Source: Nitrososphaeraceae archaeon | Lineage (GTDB): Archaea; Thermoproteota; Nitrososphaeria; Nitrososphaerales; Nitrososphaeraceae | Assembly: GCA_025922715.1 (NCBI GenBank) | Contig: JAICHH010000003.1 | Coordinates: 1-40,959 of the forward strand | DNA: 40,959 bases | Direction of reading: 5' to 3' | Shown: one piece after another, positions 32,955 through 40,959 of the stretch | Layout of the letters: each line of letters opens with the position of its first letter | How positions within the stretch are numbered: position 1 is the stretch's first letter | Translations under genes and position numbers: made by a program | Notes under the pieces: generated by a model | Told to the model about the DNA's origin: nothing | Seen by the model: only the letters and a program-made list of their open reading frames with translations | Databases searched by the model: none

Positions 32955-33899
32955 TTATTCAATAACAATTTCTTCAAAATATCGGAGAACAGTAACTTCA
33001 GATACTTTCGGAATTATTAAATTATTATTATTATTATTACTTATCATTTCTAATAGCATTGCAGGAAAATTTGCACCAGCAAGTGTAGTAAAAATTGTAC
33101 CTCCTCCAAATCTAGGATTTATTTCAATAATTTTTAGTTCTCCATTTTCAGACTCTTTTAATTGAATACAACATGGACCTTTAATTCCTAATGTCTCTGC
33201 AGTTTTTTTGCAAAGATTTTCTATCATCAAGTCTCGTTTTATTTTTCCTTTTACTGATATCCCAGCTTTGGTATCAATTCTTATTCTTGGAATTGCCATT
33301 ATTGGTTTTTCAGTAAGATCAGAAAGTACATCGACTGTATATTCTGTTCCAGGAAGATATTCCTGGAAAATCATATTTTTAAATTTGCCCAATACATATT
33401 TAAGGTCTAATTTGTTTTCTATTTTTATAATATTATTACTTCCTTTACCAAAACGTGGTTTAGCAATTAAAGGAAATGTATCTATTTTTTCATGATATTC
33501 ACAAGTAAAAGCAAAAGGAAATTTATTTGATAAGAATTTATATGATAATAATTTATCTCTGCAAATTTCTAATACCTTTCTTCTGCTAACTATTGGTATT
33601 GCACCGTATTCTACTATTAAATCATAATTGAGACTATACCCATAAATATCAAATCCAGATGAAGGCATCAAAACTTTAATATTTTGTTCTTTAATTATTT
33701 TTAATAATTTTTCTACAAAAAACTTATCATCGTATGGTGGTATAACATAATAAAAATCGCTAAGAAAAAAACCTGCAGATAGTGAATTCGAATCAGTTGA
33801 TACAATATTTCCTTTAAATAATGAAAGTCGTAAAGATTTAATGGTATTTATTCCCGCTGGCCCTCCAGCTCCAGGAACAAGTACATTGAAAGTATCCAT
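32955..33899 (-). CDS. ATP-grasp ligase, carbamoyl-phosphate-synthase-like
   Basis: The protein has a Rossmann-like preATP-grasp N-terminus (NVLVPGAGGPAGINTIKSL) and an ATP-grasp fold: FPLIAKPRFGKGSNNIIKIE, the EYLPGTEYTVDVLSDL motif, and the Mg-binding end LKIIEINPRFGGGTIFTT (E-x-N-x-R). It belongs to the single-domain relatives of carbamoyl phosphate synthase large chain; the carboxylate and amine substrates cannot be read from sequence. Length 314 is usual. An Asn run (six residues) near the C-terminus comes from an AAT microsatellite. It is divergent from the PHP gene. Confidence 0.88.
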   Translation of the reverse strand: MDTFNVLVPGAGGPAGINTIKSLRLSLFKGNIVSTDSNSLSAGFFLSDFYYVIPPYDDKFFVEKLLKIIKEQNIKVLMPSSGFDIYGYSLNYDLIVEYGAIPIVSRRKVLEICRDKLLSYKFLSNKFPFAFTCEYHEKIDTFPLIAKPRFGKGSNNIIKIENKLDLKYVLGKFKNMIFQEYLPGTEYTVDVLSDLTEKPIMAIPRIRIDTKAGISVKGKIKRDLMIENLCKKTAETLGIKGPCCIQLKESENGELKIIEINPRFGGGTIFTTLAGANFPAMLLEMISNNNNNNLIIPKVSEVTVLRYFEEIVIE

Positions 33900-34081
33900 T
33901 AAGATTAGTTATAATGTGATGATAATTAAAATTTACATATTTTTGCATTTAATAGCGATTGTGATTTCTATTAAAGTGGAATAATTCTATTAAATAAATA
34001 ATCATATTGCATGACCTGATACTAATTTTTATAATAAGATAGAGAATATATATTGTTATAATTCATTAGGTAATAGAAATT

Positions 34082-34699
34082 ATGAATTTAAAAGAAGACT
34101 ATCATGTCCATACTAACTATAATGATCATTCAGACTCAAATCTTACAGTGAAAAATGTAGTAATAGAAGCGGAACGAAAGGGAATAGAGATAATTGCTTT
34201 AACAGAACATGTAAGAGAATCTTCAGAATGGATCCATAATTATTTAAATGAAATCGCAAACTGCAAAAAAAAAACAAAGGTTAAAGTAATTCCAGGATTT
34301 GAAGCAAAGATTTTGTCCGATGGTAATATTGATTGTAGAGAAGATATTGCTAGAGATTACTTTATTATTGCAAGTTTTCATACGAAATATTATGATAAAG
34401 CAATTTGGATAAATGCATTAAAAAAAGTAATAGAAAATAAATACGTAAATGTTATAGGCCATTTAGCTCCTGAGAGTTCATTTCAGATAAATACAGAAGA
34501 GATAGAAGAATTTGCAAAACTTCTTAGTAAACACGACAAAATAGTAGAAGTCAATGCAAAATATAAGAGGCCACCTGAAAATTGGGTTAAAATATTTATT
34601 AAAAGAGGGGTTAGGTTTCATCTTGGTAGTGATGCACATTCCCTTAGTGAAATTGGTAATTATGCATCTATAATAAAGTTAATAAAATTATTTGCATGA
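34082..34699 (+). CDS. PHP-domain metal-dependent phosphoesterase
   Basis: The 205-residue protein is a stand-alone PHP domain: DYHVHTNYNDHSDS, ALTEHVRESS, GFEAKILSDG, ASFHTKYY, GHLAPES and LGSDAHSLSEIG supply the His, Asp and Glu residues of a trinuclear metal site. Such proteins hydrolyse phosphate esters, for instance histidinol phosphate or nucleoside phosphates; the substrate is not determined here. It is divergent from the ATP-grasp gene (182-base spacer) and could share its pathway, which is inference. Confidence 0.88.
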   Translation: MNLKEDYHVHTNYNDHSDSNLTVKNVVIEAERKGIEIIALTEHVRESSEWIHNYLNEIANCKKKTKVKVIPGFEAKILSDGNIDCREDIARDYFIIASFHTKYYDKAIWINALKKVIENKYVNVIGHLAPESSFQINTEEIEEFAKLLSKHDKIVEVNAKYKRPPENWVKIFIKRGVRFHLGSDAHSLSEIGNYASIIKLIKLFA

Positions 34700-34790
34700 T
34701 GAGAATGAATTTTTATTTTACAATATAACTAGAATACTTAAATTTTTTATAAATTAGTGCATTTTAACCATAAAATTTTATATCACTTAT

Positions 34791-35189
34791 ATGATTATTT
34801 CGCTATTGCCTATAATAAGTATTTCATTAAATGATGATATTATTAATGATATTGATAAATTGCAGAAGAATCTTGGATTTACTGGAAGATCGGAAATAGT
34901 AAGAGCTGGGTTAAGAAATATTATAGCAGAACAAAAAGAAAGAGATACATTACAGGGAAAATTGGCTGCTTTATTACTAATTATTCACCAAGAAAGGGAT
35001 GATGATCAAGTTACTAATATGAGACACGATTTTGAAGAAATTGTGACTACACATATACACAGCAAAATTGACCAAGACAGATGTGTAGAATTATTTTTAC
35101 TAAAAGGAGATGCAGAATTAATAAGGAATATGACTAAAAAATTTCAAACTAATAAAAAATTAGAACATGTAAAGCTTATTGCTATGTAA
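34791..35189 (+). CDS. NikR-like ribbon-helix-helix regulator
   Basis: Residues about 10-50 form a ribbon-helix-helix DNA-binding domain (ISISLNDDIINDIDKLQKNLGFTGRSEIVRAGLRNII). Residues 60-132 match the ACT-like metal-sensing domain of the nickel repressor NikR: ALLLIIHQERDD, THIHSKIDQDRCVELFLLKGDAELI. The H-x-H and Cys ligands of the nickel site are present, but the first His (MRH) is 9, not 11, residues before the HxH, so the metal site may differ. The ligand could be Ni, Co or another metal. It may regulate a metal uptake system; no nickel gene is adjacent. Confidence 0.85.
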   Translation: MIISLLPIISISLNDDIINDIDKLQKNLGFTGRSEIVRAGLRNIIAEQKERDTLQGKLAALLLIIHQERDDDQVTNMRHDFEEIVTTHIHSKIDQDRCVELFLLKGDAELIRNMTKKFQTNKKLEHVKLIAM

Positions 35190-35223
35190 AATATTGCTAA
35201 ATTTTCTGTTATTATATCTAAAA

Positions 35224-36078
35224 CTATTTTATTTTTAATTCCAAGGAATATCCAATTAGATCTGTATTTACTGTTGCTGGTCCCATATAAGTATTGGTGA
35301 ATTGAGCTGATTGTAGTGAGTCCTGAATTATAGAGCTACAGGCATAAGAATCGATTCCAGATTCAAGACAAAATTTGAGTAATTCATTATTAAATTCTGT
35401 CAATGAATTACTAGAGATAATATCTTCATTATTATTTTTTTTATCTACTATCTTTGCAAAATATTTCATATTTTGATTTTTTACTTGATTAACAGTAACA
35501 GAAGATTCACTCGAATCTTGATTCTTTAAAATTGACATTATTTCACTATTAACAACATTTGACGTATTAGGCAGTGATGATTGATTGGGAGGAGAAGAGC
35601 TGGATGAAGAGGAACTAGGTGGAAGTAATGAATTTAGAGGAGAAGAGCTGGATGAAGAGGAACTGGGCGGAAGTAATGAATTTAGAGATGAGCTTGATAC
35701 AGAAGAGTTTGGTCCAGAAGAGTTTGCTGTAGGTGTAGAAGGTGGAGGAGAAGAGGAACTAGGTGGAAGTAATGAATTTAGAGGAGAAGAGCTGGATGAA
35801 GAGGAACTGGGCGGAAGTAATGAATTTAGAGGAGAAGAGCTGGATGAAGAAGAATTTGAGGAAGGAGATGAACCCATTCCTTGCATTAATGAATCAATAG
35901 TACTATCCATTATACTGCTTCTTCCTATTTTATTTAAAAGATTATTTATTTCTGTATCAATGTTTGTAGGATTAGAAACGTTATCTGATTGTGAATAAAC
36001 AAAGTTTAATAATTGATCACCGCTACTTATAGACACCATTAAGATTAAACCATACAATGCCAAAAATTTAAATTTCAT
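35224..36078 (-). CDS. Exported Ser/Pro-repeat protein
   Basis: A signal peptide (KFLALYGLILMVSISSG) starts the protein. Residues about 70-165 consist of a 16-residue repeat, a poly-Ser block followed by PLNSLLPP, occurring about five times with one variant (SLNSLLPP). The C-terminal 110 residues are ordinary, with two cysteines, probably a folded domain: FAKIVDKKNNNEDIISSN, KFCLESGIDSYACSS. No family is recognised. It likely serves as a surface stalk or linker, possibly glycosylated on Ser/Thr. It is transcribed like the LamG/discoidin gene upstream. Confidence 0.75.
   Translation of the reverse strand: MKFKFLALYGLILMVSISSGDQLLNFVYSQSDNVSNPTNIDTEINNLLNKIGRSSIMDSTIDSLMQGMGSSPSSNSSSSSSSPLNSLLPPSSSSSSSSPLNSLLPPSSSSPPPSTPTANSSGPNSSVSSSSLNSLLPPSSSSSSSSPLNSLLPPSSSSSSSSPPNQSSLPNTSNVVNSEIMSILKNQDSSESSVTVNQVKNQNMKYFAKIVDKKNNNEDIISSNSLTEFNNELLKFCLESGIDSYACSSIIQDSLQSAQFTNTYMGPATVNTDLIGYSLELKIK
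35606..35831. repeat. 48-bp coding repeat with an 82-bp exact duplication
   Basis: Two identical 82-bp copies (35606-35687 and 35750-35831) are offset by 144 bp, exactly three 48-bp units. The copies keep the order of two variant units (ACTAGG then ACTGGG), so the block was duplicated as a unit. It lies inside the Ser/Pro-repeat gene and stays in frame. Confidence 0.95.
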
Positions 36079-36151
36079 TTAAATATTTTACCTCGACCGA
36101 TCTTGTATCTTTTAGTATTAATATGAATTGTAGAAAAGTTATAATTGATTC

Positions 36152-36169
36152 TCCTATAATATTATAGGA
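36152..36169. promoter_or_regulatory. 18-bp perfect palindrome between two surface-protein genes
   Basis: TCCTATAATATTATAGGA is perfectly self-complementary and lies about 75 bases upstream of the Ser/Pro-repeat gene start. It could be an operator or a hairpin at the end of the upstream transcript. Confidence 0.4.
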
Positions 36170-36285
36170 TTTTCTATGAAGTTTAAAAATTGGTAACGTT
36201 CAATAGAAAATAAAACAATTATAATATTTTTAGGAATATACAAAATATTTAAAATTTAAAATATTTAAAAATTTTTGGGAATATA

Positions 36286-38580
36286 TTAGTTAGATTCTTG
36301 TTTTATATTTTCTGAGGTTTGATTTAGTTGGGTAGTGTTTAAAAGTTTTGGAGTATCAATTAATTCTATTATACACGTTTTGTCTGTTCTTTCTATTACT
36401 CCTGTACATCCAGAAATTCTATTTATTTCATATCCAAATGTATTAGATATCTTAACATCATAATTTCCTGGCTTTATGGATACTTTTTGAAAGTTGTTGC
36501 TACCTGCAAAAGAACTTGGTTCAACGTTTTCTCCTTTCACTGTTATATTAAAATCTAATGGTTTTTTGCTTCCACCATGGACATTTATTACTTCTACTAG
36601 AACATTCAAGTGAAGGTCACGTAAAAGTAAGTTTACATTTGCATTGTTATTATTGTTACTGTCGTTAATGTTCTTATTTGTTGTAGCGATTGTAGTTGTA
36701 AGATTGTTACTTGTAAGATTGTTACTTGTAAGATTATAAGTATTGTTTAGTAATTCTTTAGAGGTTTTTGTGGGATCCATATCATCCAATGTTATCACAC
36801 ATTCTATGTTGTCACCTGAACCTATAATACCTTTACATCCAGCTGATAAAGTAGTTTTATATCCTGTGAAGTTATTTATTTTGACTTCATATGGTCCTGT
36901 TTGTAGAGATACAGACTGTCCATCGGGATTACCGGGGAATGAATTTGGAGTTGCCTGGCTACCATTAACTGATATAATAAAATCTTTTGTTTGTTTAGTT
37001 CCCCCATTATCATTGATGACCTGAGTTACTATATTTATGAGTGATGCAGAGGTAAGTGATTCTTTCTGAATTGGATTGGCAAATACATCAACTTCATTGA
37101 TACTGGCCCAATCATTTACACTATTACCAGTAACAGTAATTCTAAGATACTTACCAACAGTGTCTGGTATATCATATATTTCAATATCGTCAGTAGTATA
37201 ACTATTAGTGCTCGAAAAAACCTGTCTAAAATCATAACCATCTGAAGACACAGAGACTACGAAATCAATGTAACGGAAATCTCCTTTATACCAAGAAATT
37301 CCAATATCACATACCTGTTTTTCTTGTCCAAGATCAAATTGTAACCATGAACCCAATCCTAGATTTGACCATTTTGTGGAAAGATCATTGTCGACTGAAT
37401 TGCCCTCAGTATTATTAGGTGAATTATCTATTGATGAAATATGATCGACAGGGATATTTAATGGTAAACATGGAGAAGGAGATCCAGGAACTATGGGATT
37501 ATTAATATCAATCTCAGAGATACTGGACCAATCATTCATTGAATTGTCATTAACGGTTATTTTAAGAAAGCGAGCTTTTATATCCGGAATATCAAATTTT
37601 TCTGGTCCGGTGGTAAGTCCACTAGTAGTTTCAGAAAATAAATTGCTAAAAATTTCTCCATCTACAGATGTAGATATAGTGAAATTAACCTTCCTCTGAT
37701 CACCTTTATACCAAGATATATCAATATCACAGATCTCCTTTTCTTTACCTAAATCTACTTGAACCCAAGAATCGAGTCCATATTTAGACCATCGAGTGGA
37801 TTGATTACCATCAATTGCATTAAGTTCTGTATTATTGCCAGCATGTCCTATGGAGGTAACATTAACAGCCTTTTCAGGTTTACAAGATGTATTATCGCCG
37901 AAGGAAACAAATACTAATTGATTATCTAAATTGAATTTGTTTTGTGTATATGCATCGTATACCTCTGCTGTAGTAAGAGATCTATCCCAAATACGAATTT
38001 CATCTACATCGCCCACATATAACTTATCTTTGAAGAGAGAGTTTGCAGCAATGGCAATCCTATTTTTTCCTGTACTATCAGGCTTTGCATTCTTTGTATT
38101 TATACTATGGTCAAGCACACCATCGATAAACAACTTTAGTAATGATCCGTCATAAGTCACTGTAGCATAATGCCATTTATTGTCATTAACGGGTTTTTTA
38201 GAAGTAACAAAATAATTTGAGGAGTCTTTTGCTTCAAATCCCGCTTGAAGATGACCTAGGTAGGTTATCCAAAATCCATAGTTCATATTTTCACCGGAAG
38301 CTTCAGATCCAAATCCACCTTTATTAACTAAAAATGAAACATTGGGATCGGTATTATTTGTTTTAAACCAAACAGCAATTGAAAATTGATTTAATTGAAA
38401 TAATTCTGAATCTTTTACATATTTAAAATTATTACCAGTAAAGGTTCCAAATTTTCCAATTTGTGCTTCTACACTACTAATTTGAAAATGATTGGAAGAA
38501 ATAATGGTAAATGAAATTAGAAATGAAATTAAAATTAACATAATCACCTTATTTTCATAAATTTTATAATTTGTTGTCAT
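36286..38580 (-). CDS. Secreted LamG / discoidin (F5/8 type C) surface protein
   Basis: After a signal peptide (VIMLILISFLISFTIISS) come a LamG/concanavalin-like domain (about 45-220; SIAVWFKTNN, NDNKWHYATVTYDGSLLKLFIDGV, VDEIRIWDRSLT), two F5/8 type C discoidin domains (about 235-365 and 375-505; AIDGNQSTRWSKYGLDSWVQVDLG and its relative), and two similar beta-sandwich domains (about 520-615 and 665-745) built around VIN..GG..K and YDVKI..F.GY motifs with a Cys pair. Discoidin domains bind carbohydrates. The C-terminus is polar Thr/Asn-rich. The ATG follows a GGTGAGAGAT site. Probably cell-surface glycan-binding or adhesion. Confidence 0.88.
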   Translation of the reverse strand: MTTNYKIYENKVIMLILISFLISFTIISSNHFQISSVEAQIGKFGTFTGNNFKYVKDSELFQLNQFSIAVWFKTNNTDPNVSFLVNKGGFGSEASGENMNYGFWITYLGHLQAGFEAKDSSNYFVTSKKPVNDNKWHYATVTYDGSLLKLFIDGVLDHSINTKNAKPDSTGKNRIAIAANSLFKDKLYVGDVDEIRIWDRSLTTAEVYDAYTQNKFNLDNQLVFVSFGDNTSCKPEKAVNVTSIGHAGNNTELNAIDGNQSTRWSKYGLDSWVQVDLGKEKEICDIDISWYKGDQRKVNFTISTSVDGEIFSNLFSETTSGLTTGPEKFDIPDIKARFLKITVNDNSMNDWSSISEIDINNPIVPGSPSPCLPLNIPVDHISSIDNSPNNTEGNSVDNDLSTKWSNLGLGSWLQFDLGQEKQVCDIGISWYKGDFRYIDFVVSVSSDGYDFRQVFSSTNSYTTDDIEIYDIPDTVGKYLRITVTGNSVNDWASINEVDVFANPIQKESLTSASLINIVTQVINDNGGTKQTKDFIISVNGSQATPNSFPGNPDGQSVSLQTGPYEVKINNFTGYKTTLSAGCKGIIGSGDNIECVITLDDMDPTKTSKELLNNTYNLTSNNLTSNNLTTTIATTNKNINDSNNNNNANVNLLLRDLHLNVLVEVINVHGGSKKPLDFNITVKGENVEPSSFAGSNNFQKVSIKPGNYDVKISNTFGYEINRISGCTGVIERTDKTCIIELIDTPKLLNTTQLNQTSENIKQESN

Positions 38581-38744
38581 TATCTCTCACCAAGAATTAG
38601 TCAAATAAATTTCTTTTATCACTTTCAGAAATTTACCAAGATGTCCTATAATCTATTTTACCAAAAATAGTTGATAAAAAAATAAAATAAATTTACTAAT
38701 TATGAAAAAATAATAATGATAACTATCTCAAACAATTATACATA

Positions 38745-39365
38745 TTATTCTCCTCTTGTGGCCAATGATAATAAGACTTCTTTACCAAAATCAACAGCCA
38801 ATTTTTTTTCTTCCATCATTCCACACTCAATGCATTTAATAGTATTATTAAGTTTGACGGTATCTCCTCCACAGATATAACATATACAATACACAACACC
38901 GAAATCTTTATCGTTTATAGTAGCATGAGCAGAAGAGTTCATCAAGCTAAAGATCCTTCCTCTTACTATATCTCCAACTCTATAAACTAATTTAGGTCTT
39001 CTCTCACCTCTGTCCCTCCTAGAATTCCATCCTCCTGATCCCGAGGCTATCCTTGTTGAGGCAATTGCAGATAGACCTGAAGAAAATTTTTTATTATTGA
39101 GATATAAGATTCGTATAGAAATCATACTTCCAAATAACATTTCTATATATCCTACTATAACATCCCCGATTTTTGGAAAATGTGCTTGTTTTATTCTTTC
39201 GATAACAACTTGTCTCTTTTTAAAATCATATTCTTTTTTACCGAAACTCAAAGATCTTATAGAACCATCTACAACAAAAGTATTTTTTCCACTTTCAAAT
39301 TCTTCAATAAATGCAAGATGTTCACCAGGAAATATAACATCATAATTCGCTTTTTTCTTAATCAT
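38745..39365 (-). CDS. csl4: Exosome RNA-binding subunit Csl4
   Basis: The three-part Csl4 layout is visible: an N-terminal cap domain (FPGEHLAFIEEFESGKNTFVVDGSIRS), a central S1 domain (KIGDVIVGYIEMLFGSMISIRIL to YRVGDIVRGRIFS), and a C-terminal zinc ribbon (CYICGGDTV, CIECGMMEEK). Csl4 forms part of the RNA-binding cap of the archaeal exosome, recruiting substrates and DnaG. Length 206 is typical. The S1 section carries a short Gly/Arg-rich insertion (SGSGGWNSRRDRGERRPK). Confidence 0.95.
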   Translation of the reverse strand: MIKKKANYDVIFPGEHLAFIEEFESGKNTFVVDGSIRSLSFGKKEYDFKKRQVVIERIKQAHFPKIGDVIVGYIEMLFGSMISIRILYLNNKKFSSGLSAIASTRIASGSGGWNSRRDRGERRPKLVYRVGDIVRGRIFSLMNSSAHATINDKDFGVVYCICYICGGDTVKLNNTIKCIECGMMEEKKLAVDFGKEVLLSLATRGE

Positions 39366-39488
39366 TTAAGGATTGTATATATCTTAAAGTTATAATTGTT
39401 ATTTTTTACATTCTTCTACTTATCTGAAACAGTAATAGTGGGATGATTTGATACAATTTCGGTATTATATGTATACCTTTTACTATTT

Positions 39489-39629
39489 TTAATTTAATAG
39501 TAATTGATATATTAATACTATAAAAAAAATTCCAACAACAATTAAACTGATTCCTGCAGCAAAAACGAATTTTAAATTACCTTTTCTTAATTCCCTTTTT
39601 AAATTATCAAATTTTAAAAACTTTAGCAA
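39489..39629 (-). CDS. One-helix membrane microprotein
   Basis: A 46-codon frame begins TTG-CTA-AAG and has a basic N-terminus (KFDNLKRELRKGNLK) followed by one strong membrane helix of about 24 residues (FVFAAGISLIVVGIFFIVLIYQLLL). Such a clean signal is unlikely by chance. The start is unsure: an upstream in-frame stop rules out an earlier one, but no promoter is well placed. No family is recognised. It lies between Csl4 and UPF0147 on the same strand. Confidence 0.5.
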   Translation of the reverse strand: MLKFLKFDNLKRELRKGNLKFVFAAGISLIVVGIFFIVLIYQLLLN

Positions 39630-39679
39630 TTCCCTAAATATTTATGGATAGAAAGTCTAACTACAAACAGTATTTTCAA

Positions 39680-39970
39680 TTACTGCTCTCTTATACTTTC
39701 TAACTTTGAAACTACTTGCCAAAGGGACGTTCTGATATGTGATTCCATATGTCTATTTTGTGTTAAGCTATCCAGCATACTAACTGCATTAGCTGCTCTA
39801 ACAGATATACTCCCATTTTTTTCTTCTTTTAAAATGTCATAAATATCTTTGATTTGGTTGCGTATTACCCTAGGAAGGTCTTTATTCTCCTTGAATGATT
39901 CTAAAGTTGCAATTGTACTCTCAAGCCTTTCTGTGTTTTCTTGATCACGGATTTCCTTTTTTGATTTCAT
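39680..39970 (-). CDS. UPF0147 family protein
   Basis: A short, all-helical protein of the UPF0147 family, conserved in archaea and of unknown function: IATLESFKENKDLPRVIRNQIKDIYDILK and the SVRAANAVSMLDSLTQNRHMESHIRTSLWQVVSKLESI motif. No signal peptide or membrane helix is present. It shares the strand with Csl4 and the microprotein downstream. Confidence 0.92.
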   Translation of the reverse strand: MKSKKEIRDQENTERLESTIATLESFKENKDLPRVIRNQIKDIYDILKEEKNGSISVRAANAVSMLDSLTQNRHMESHIRTSLWQVVSKLESIREQ

Positions 39971-40125
39971 AATAGCAAACTAAACCTCGATTTTGTAAAG
40001 AATAAAAATTAGTTGATTATTACTTATTTATATGTTTTTATTTCTCATAAATTTAAAGTTAATAGAATAATGAATTTAGAAAAGATCTAGTATGGAATAA
40101 ATATTCCTAAATATTTATTTATCTT

Positions 40126-40386
40126 ATGGAATGTGCAGTTTATGATACATATGTAACAAAAAAAGATGGAAAAATCATGCATTTTGATGTGATTGTAGAA
40201 GCTAGTACTCCTCATGAAAAAGCAATTGAATATGGAAAGGAATTCCTTGAACAAGTAGGTCAGGGAAATCAAACAATGACCCAAGAAGAGTGTCAATTCT
40301 GTCATGTTCAGGAAGCTCCACCTGTAGTTGCGAAGGATATTGAAAATAGAGGATACTTTATTCAAAAAATGGAAGGTTGTCCATAA
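40126..40386 (+). CDS. DUF2024 family protein
   Basis: The 86-residue protein matches DUF2024: CAVYDTYVTKKDGKIMHFDVIVEAST, EYGKEFLEQVGQ and the C-terminal CQFCHVQEAPPVVAKDIENRGYFIQKMEGC. Function is unknown; the CxxC and His could bind metal. An AATAAATA box centred 26 nt before the ATG indicates a leaderless gene. It is divergent from UPF0147. Confidence 0.88.
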   Translation: MECAVYDTYVTKKDGKIMHFDVIVEASTPHEKAIEYGKEFLEQVGQGNQTMTQEECQFCHVQEAPPVVAKDIENRGYFIQKMEGCP

Positions 40387-40469
40387 TTTTTTATTTGTTT
40401 TTTCAATTTATTAAACTTTAACTCGAGCTATTGTAGTGGAAGGTTTAGCAATACCTTAATAAACTTATA

Positions 40470-40959
40470 ATGGATTATAATTTTAGAAATTTAATATATG
40501 CATTTAATCAGCTGAAAAAATTTAGGTCCTATTCATTATCAAGACATCATGAGCGATTTCTTTTTCCTTATATATGTGGAACATATTTTTCTTATCGCAA
40601 AGTAGATGTCTTGAGAATAAAAGCAATAGCAGATGCAGTCAGTAATAACGTAACTGAGTCTATAAAATATTTAGAAGTAGGTTGTGGGAATGGAGATTTT
40701 CTCGAAAAGGTGAGAGAATATATTCCAAATGCAAAAGGAATAGAAAGTAACATAGACATATTTTATTCAATTGGTAGAACAAAACCAGAATACATAGAAA
40801 TAACGGATGTGAAATATGGTATAGATGAGTTTCATGATATTATATTTGTAGGGTGGATGGACCCTGGCCAAGATTTTAGAAAAAATATAGCCGACAAAAC
40901 AGATATTATAATAACTACTCTGGATCCTGGTTTAAGTTTAGCTGCAGAATATGAAGGAC
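40470..40959 (+). CDS. SAM-dependent methyltransferase-like protein, 3' end beyond the window
   Basis: The frame is open from the ATG to the window edge (163 codons). Residues about 66-90 (SIKYLEVGCGNGDFLEKVREYIPNAKGIES) are motif I of class I methyltransferases, binding S-adenosylmethionine, and DIIFVGWMDPGQDFR may be motif IV. The N-terminal 60 residues are a helical, Tyr- and Phe-rich lead (SYSLSRHHERFLFPYICGTYFSYRK). The target is unknown. The gene continues off the right edge. Confidence 0.72.
   Translation, partial: MDYNFRNLIYAFNQLKKFRSYSLSRHHERFLFPYICGTYFSYRKVDVLRIKAIADAVSNNVTESIKYLEVGCGNGDFLEKVREYIPNAKGIESNIDIFYSIGRTKPEYIEITDVKYGIDEFHDIIFVGWMDPGQDFRKNIADKTDIIITTLDPGLSLAAEYEG

Noticed and set aside
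35585..35998. Glu-rich plus-strand frame and CRISPR-like repeat appearance
   Set aside because: The frame is the antisense of the Ser/Pro repeat. The 48-bp units are coding, adjacent and without spacers, so this is not a CRISPR array.
1..40959. tRNA genes, rRNA genes, CRISPR arrays, complete insertion sequences
   Set aside because: I scanned intergenic regions for T-loop motifs, repeat-spacer patterns and transposase motifs and found none convincing; short or unusual ones could be missed by eye.

Overview
This window is a low-GC, gene-dense stretch of an archaeal chromosome, most likely a thaumarchaeote (Nitrososphaerota, ammonia-oxidizing lineage; the Nitrososphaera/Nitrosocosmicus group is my guess). 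The information-processing genes are archaeal: TFB, aIF1, Sec61-beta, RNA polymerase subunit P, exosome Csl4, Tsr3, a KH/beta-CASP RNase of the aCPSF1/FttA family and RNase P RNA. Lipid synthesis is archaeal (glycerol-1-phosphate dehydrogenase), and an MIT-AAA CdvC/Vps4 ATPase indicates ESCRT-type division. No amo, rRNA or tRNA gene is present, so the assignment rests on this gene mix, on many short zinc-finger proteins and on the base composition.

Layout. 1-543 holds no recognisable gene. 0.5-9.2 kb carries housekeeping genes: a p27-type zinc ribbon, a YkgJ-type Cys-cluster protein, a divergent aCPSF1-like RNase, a TRAM protein, egsA, an FKBP isomerase, a class V aminotransferase and an M24 peptidase. 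9.3-13.2 kb is a tightly overlapping four-gene operon for archaeal CoA synthesis: pantoate kinase, phosphopantothenate synthetase, PanB and CoaBC. 13.4-16.7 kb holds a CinA-like protein and a lone substrate-binding protein, convergent with no base between them. 16.7-20.3 kb holds TFB, aIF1, Sec61-beta and a DUF2070 membrane protein. 20.3-23.3 kb is looser and more accessory-like: a 540-base gene desert, several zinc-finger microproteins, a eukaryote-type peptide:N-glycanase homologue and an integrase remnant. 23.3-28.8 kb returns to core functions: rnpB, tsr3, an SF2 helicase ending in a PIP box, cdvC, pyrophosphatase, an OB-fold protein, a zinc-ribbon microprotein and rpoP. 28.8-36.1 kb holds a DsbA-like protein, a Zn/Mn-type ABC transporter whose ATPase gene is frameshifted at an A10 run, a membrane glycosyltransferase, an ATP-grasp enzyme, a PHP phosphoesterase, a NikR-like regulator and a Ser/Pro-repeat exported protein. 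36.3-41.0 kb holds a large LamG/discoidin surface protein, Csl4, a one-helix membrane microprotein, a UPF0147 protein, a DUF2024 protein and a methyltransferase cut by the window edge.

Genes shorter than about 60 codons that I recovered by reading the strands are Sec61-beta, rpoP, a C2H2 zinc finger, a CxxC zinc ribbon and a one-TM protein; the rnpB RNA gene was found from its conserved segments and terminal pairing. Several starts fit leaderless mRNAs, with a TATA-like box centred about 26 nt upstream of the start codon or RNA 5' end (zinc ribbon at 28499, DUF2024 at 40126, rnpB at 23620).

The items most worth following up are the archaeal PNGase homologue, the poly-A frameshift in the metal ABC ATPase, the terminal PIP box on the helicase, the aCPSF1 paralogue with a degenerate KH domain, and the rnpB/integrase-remnant junction.
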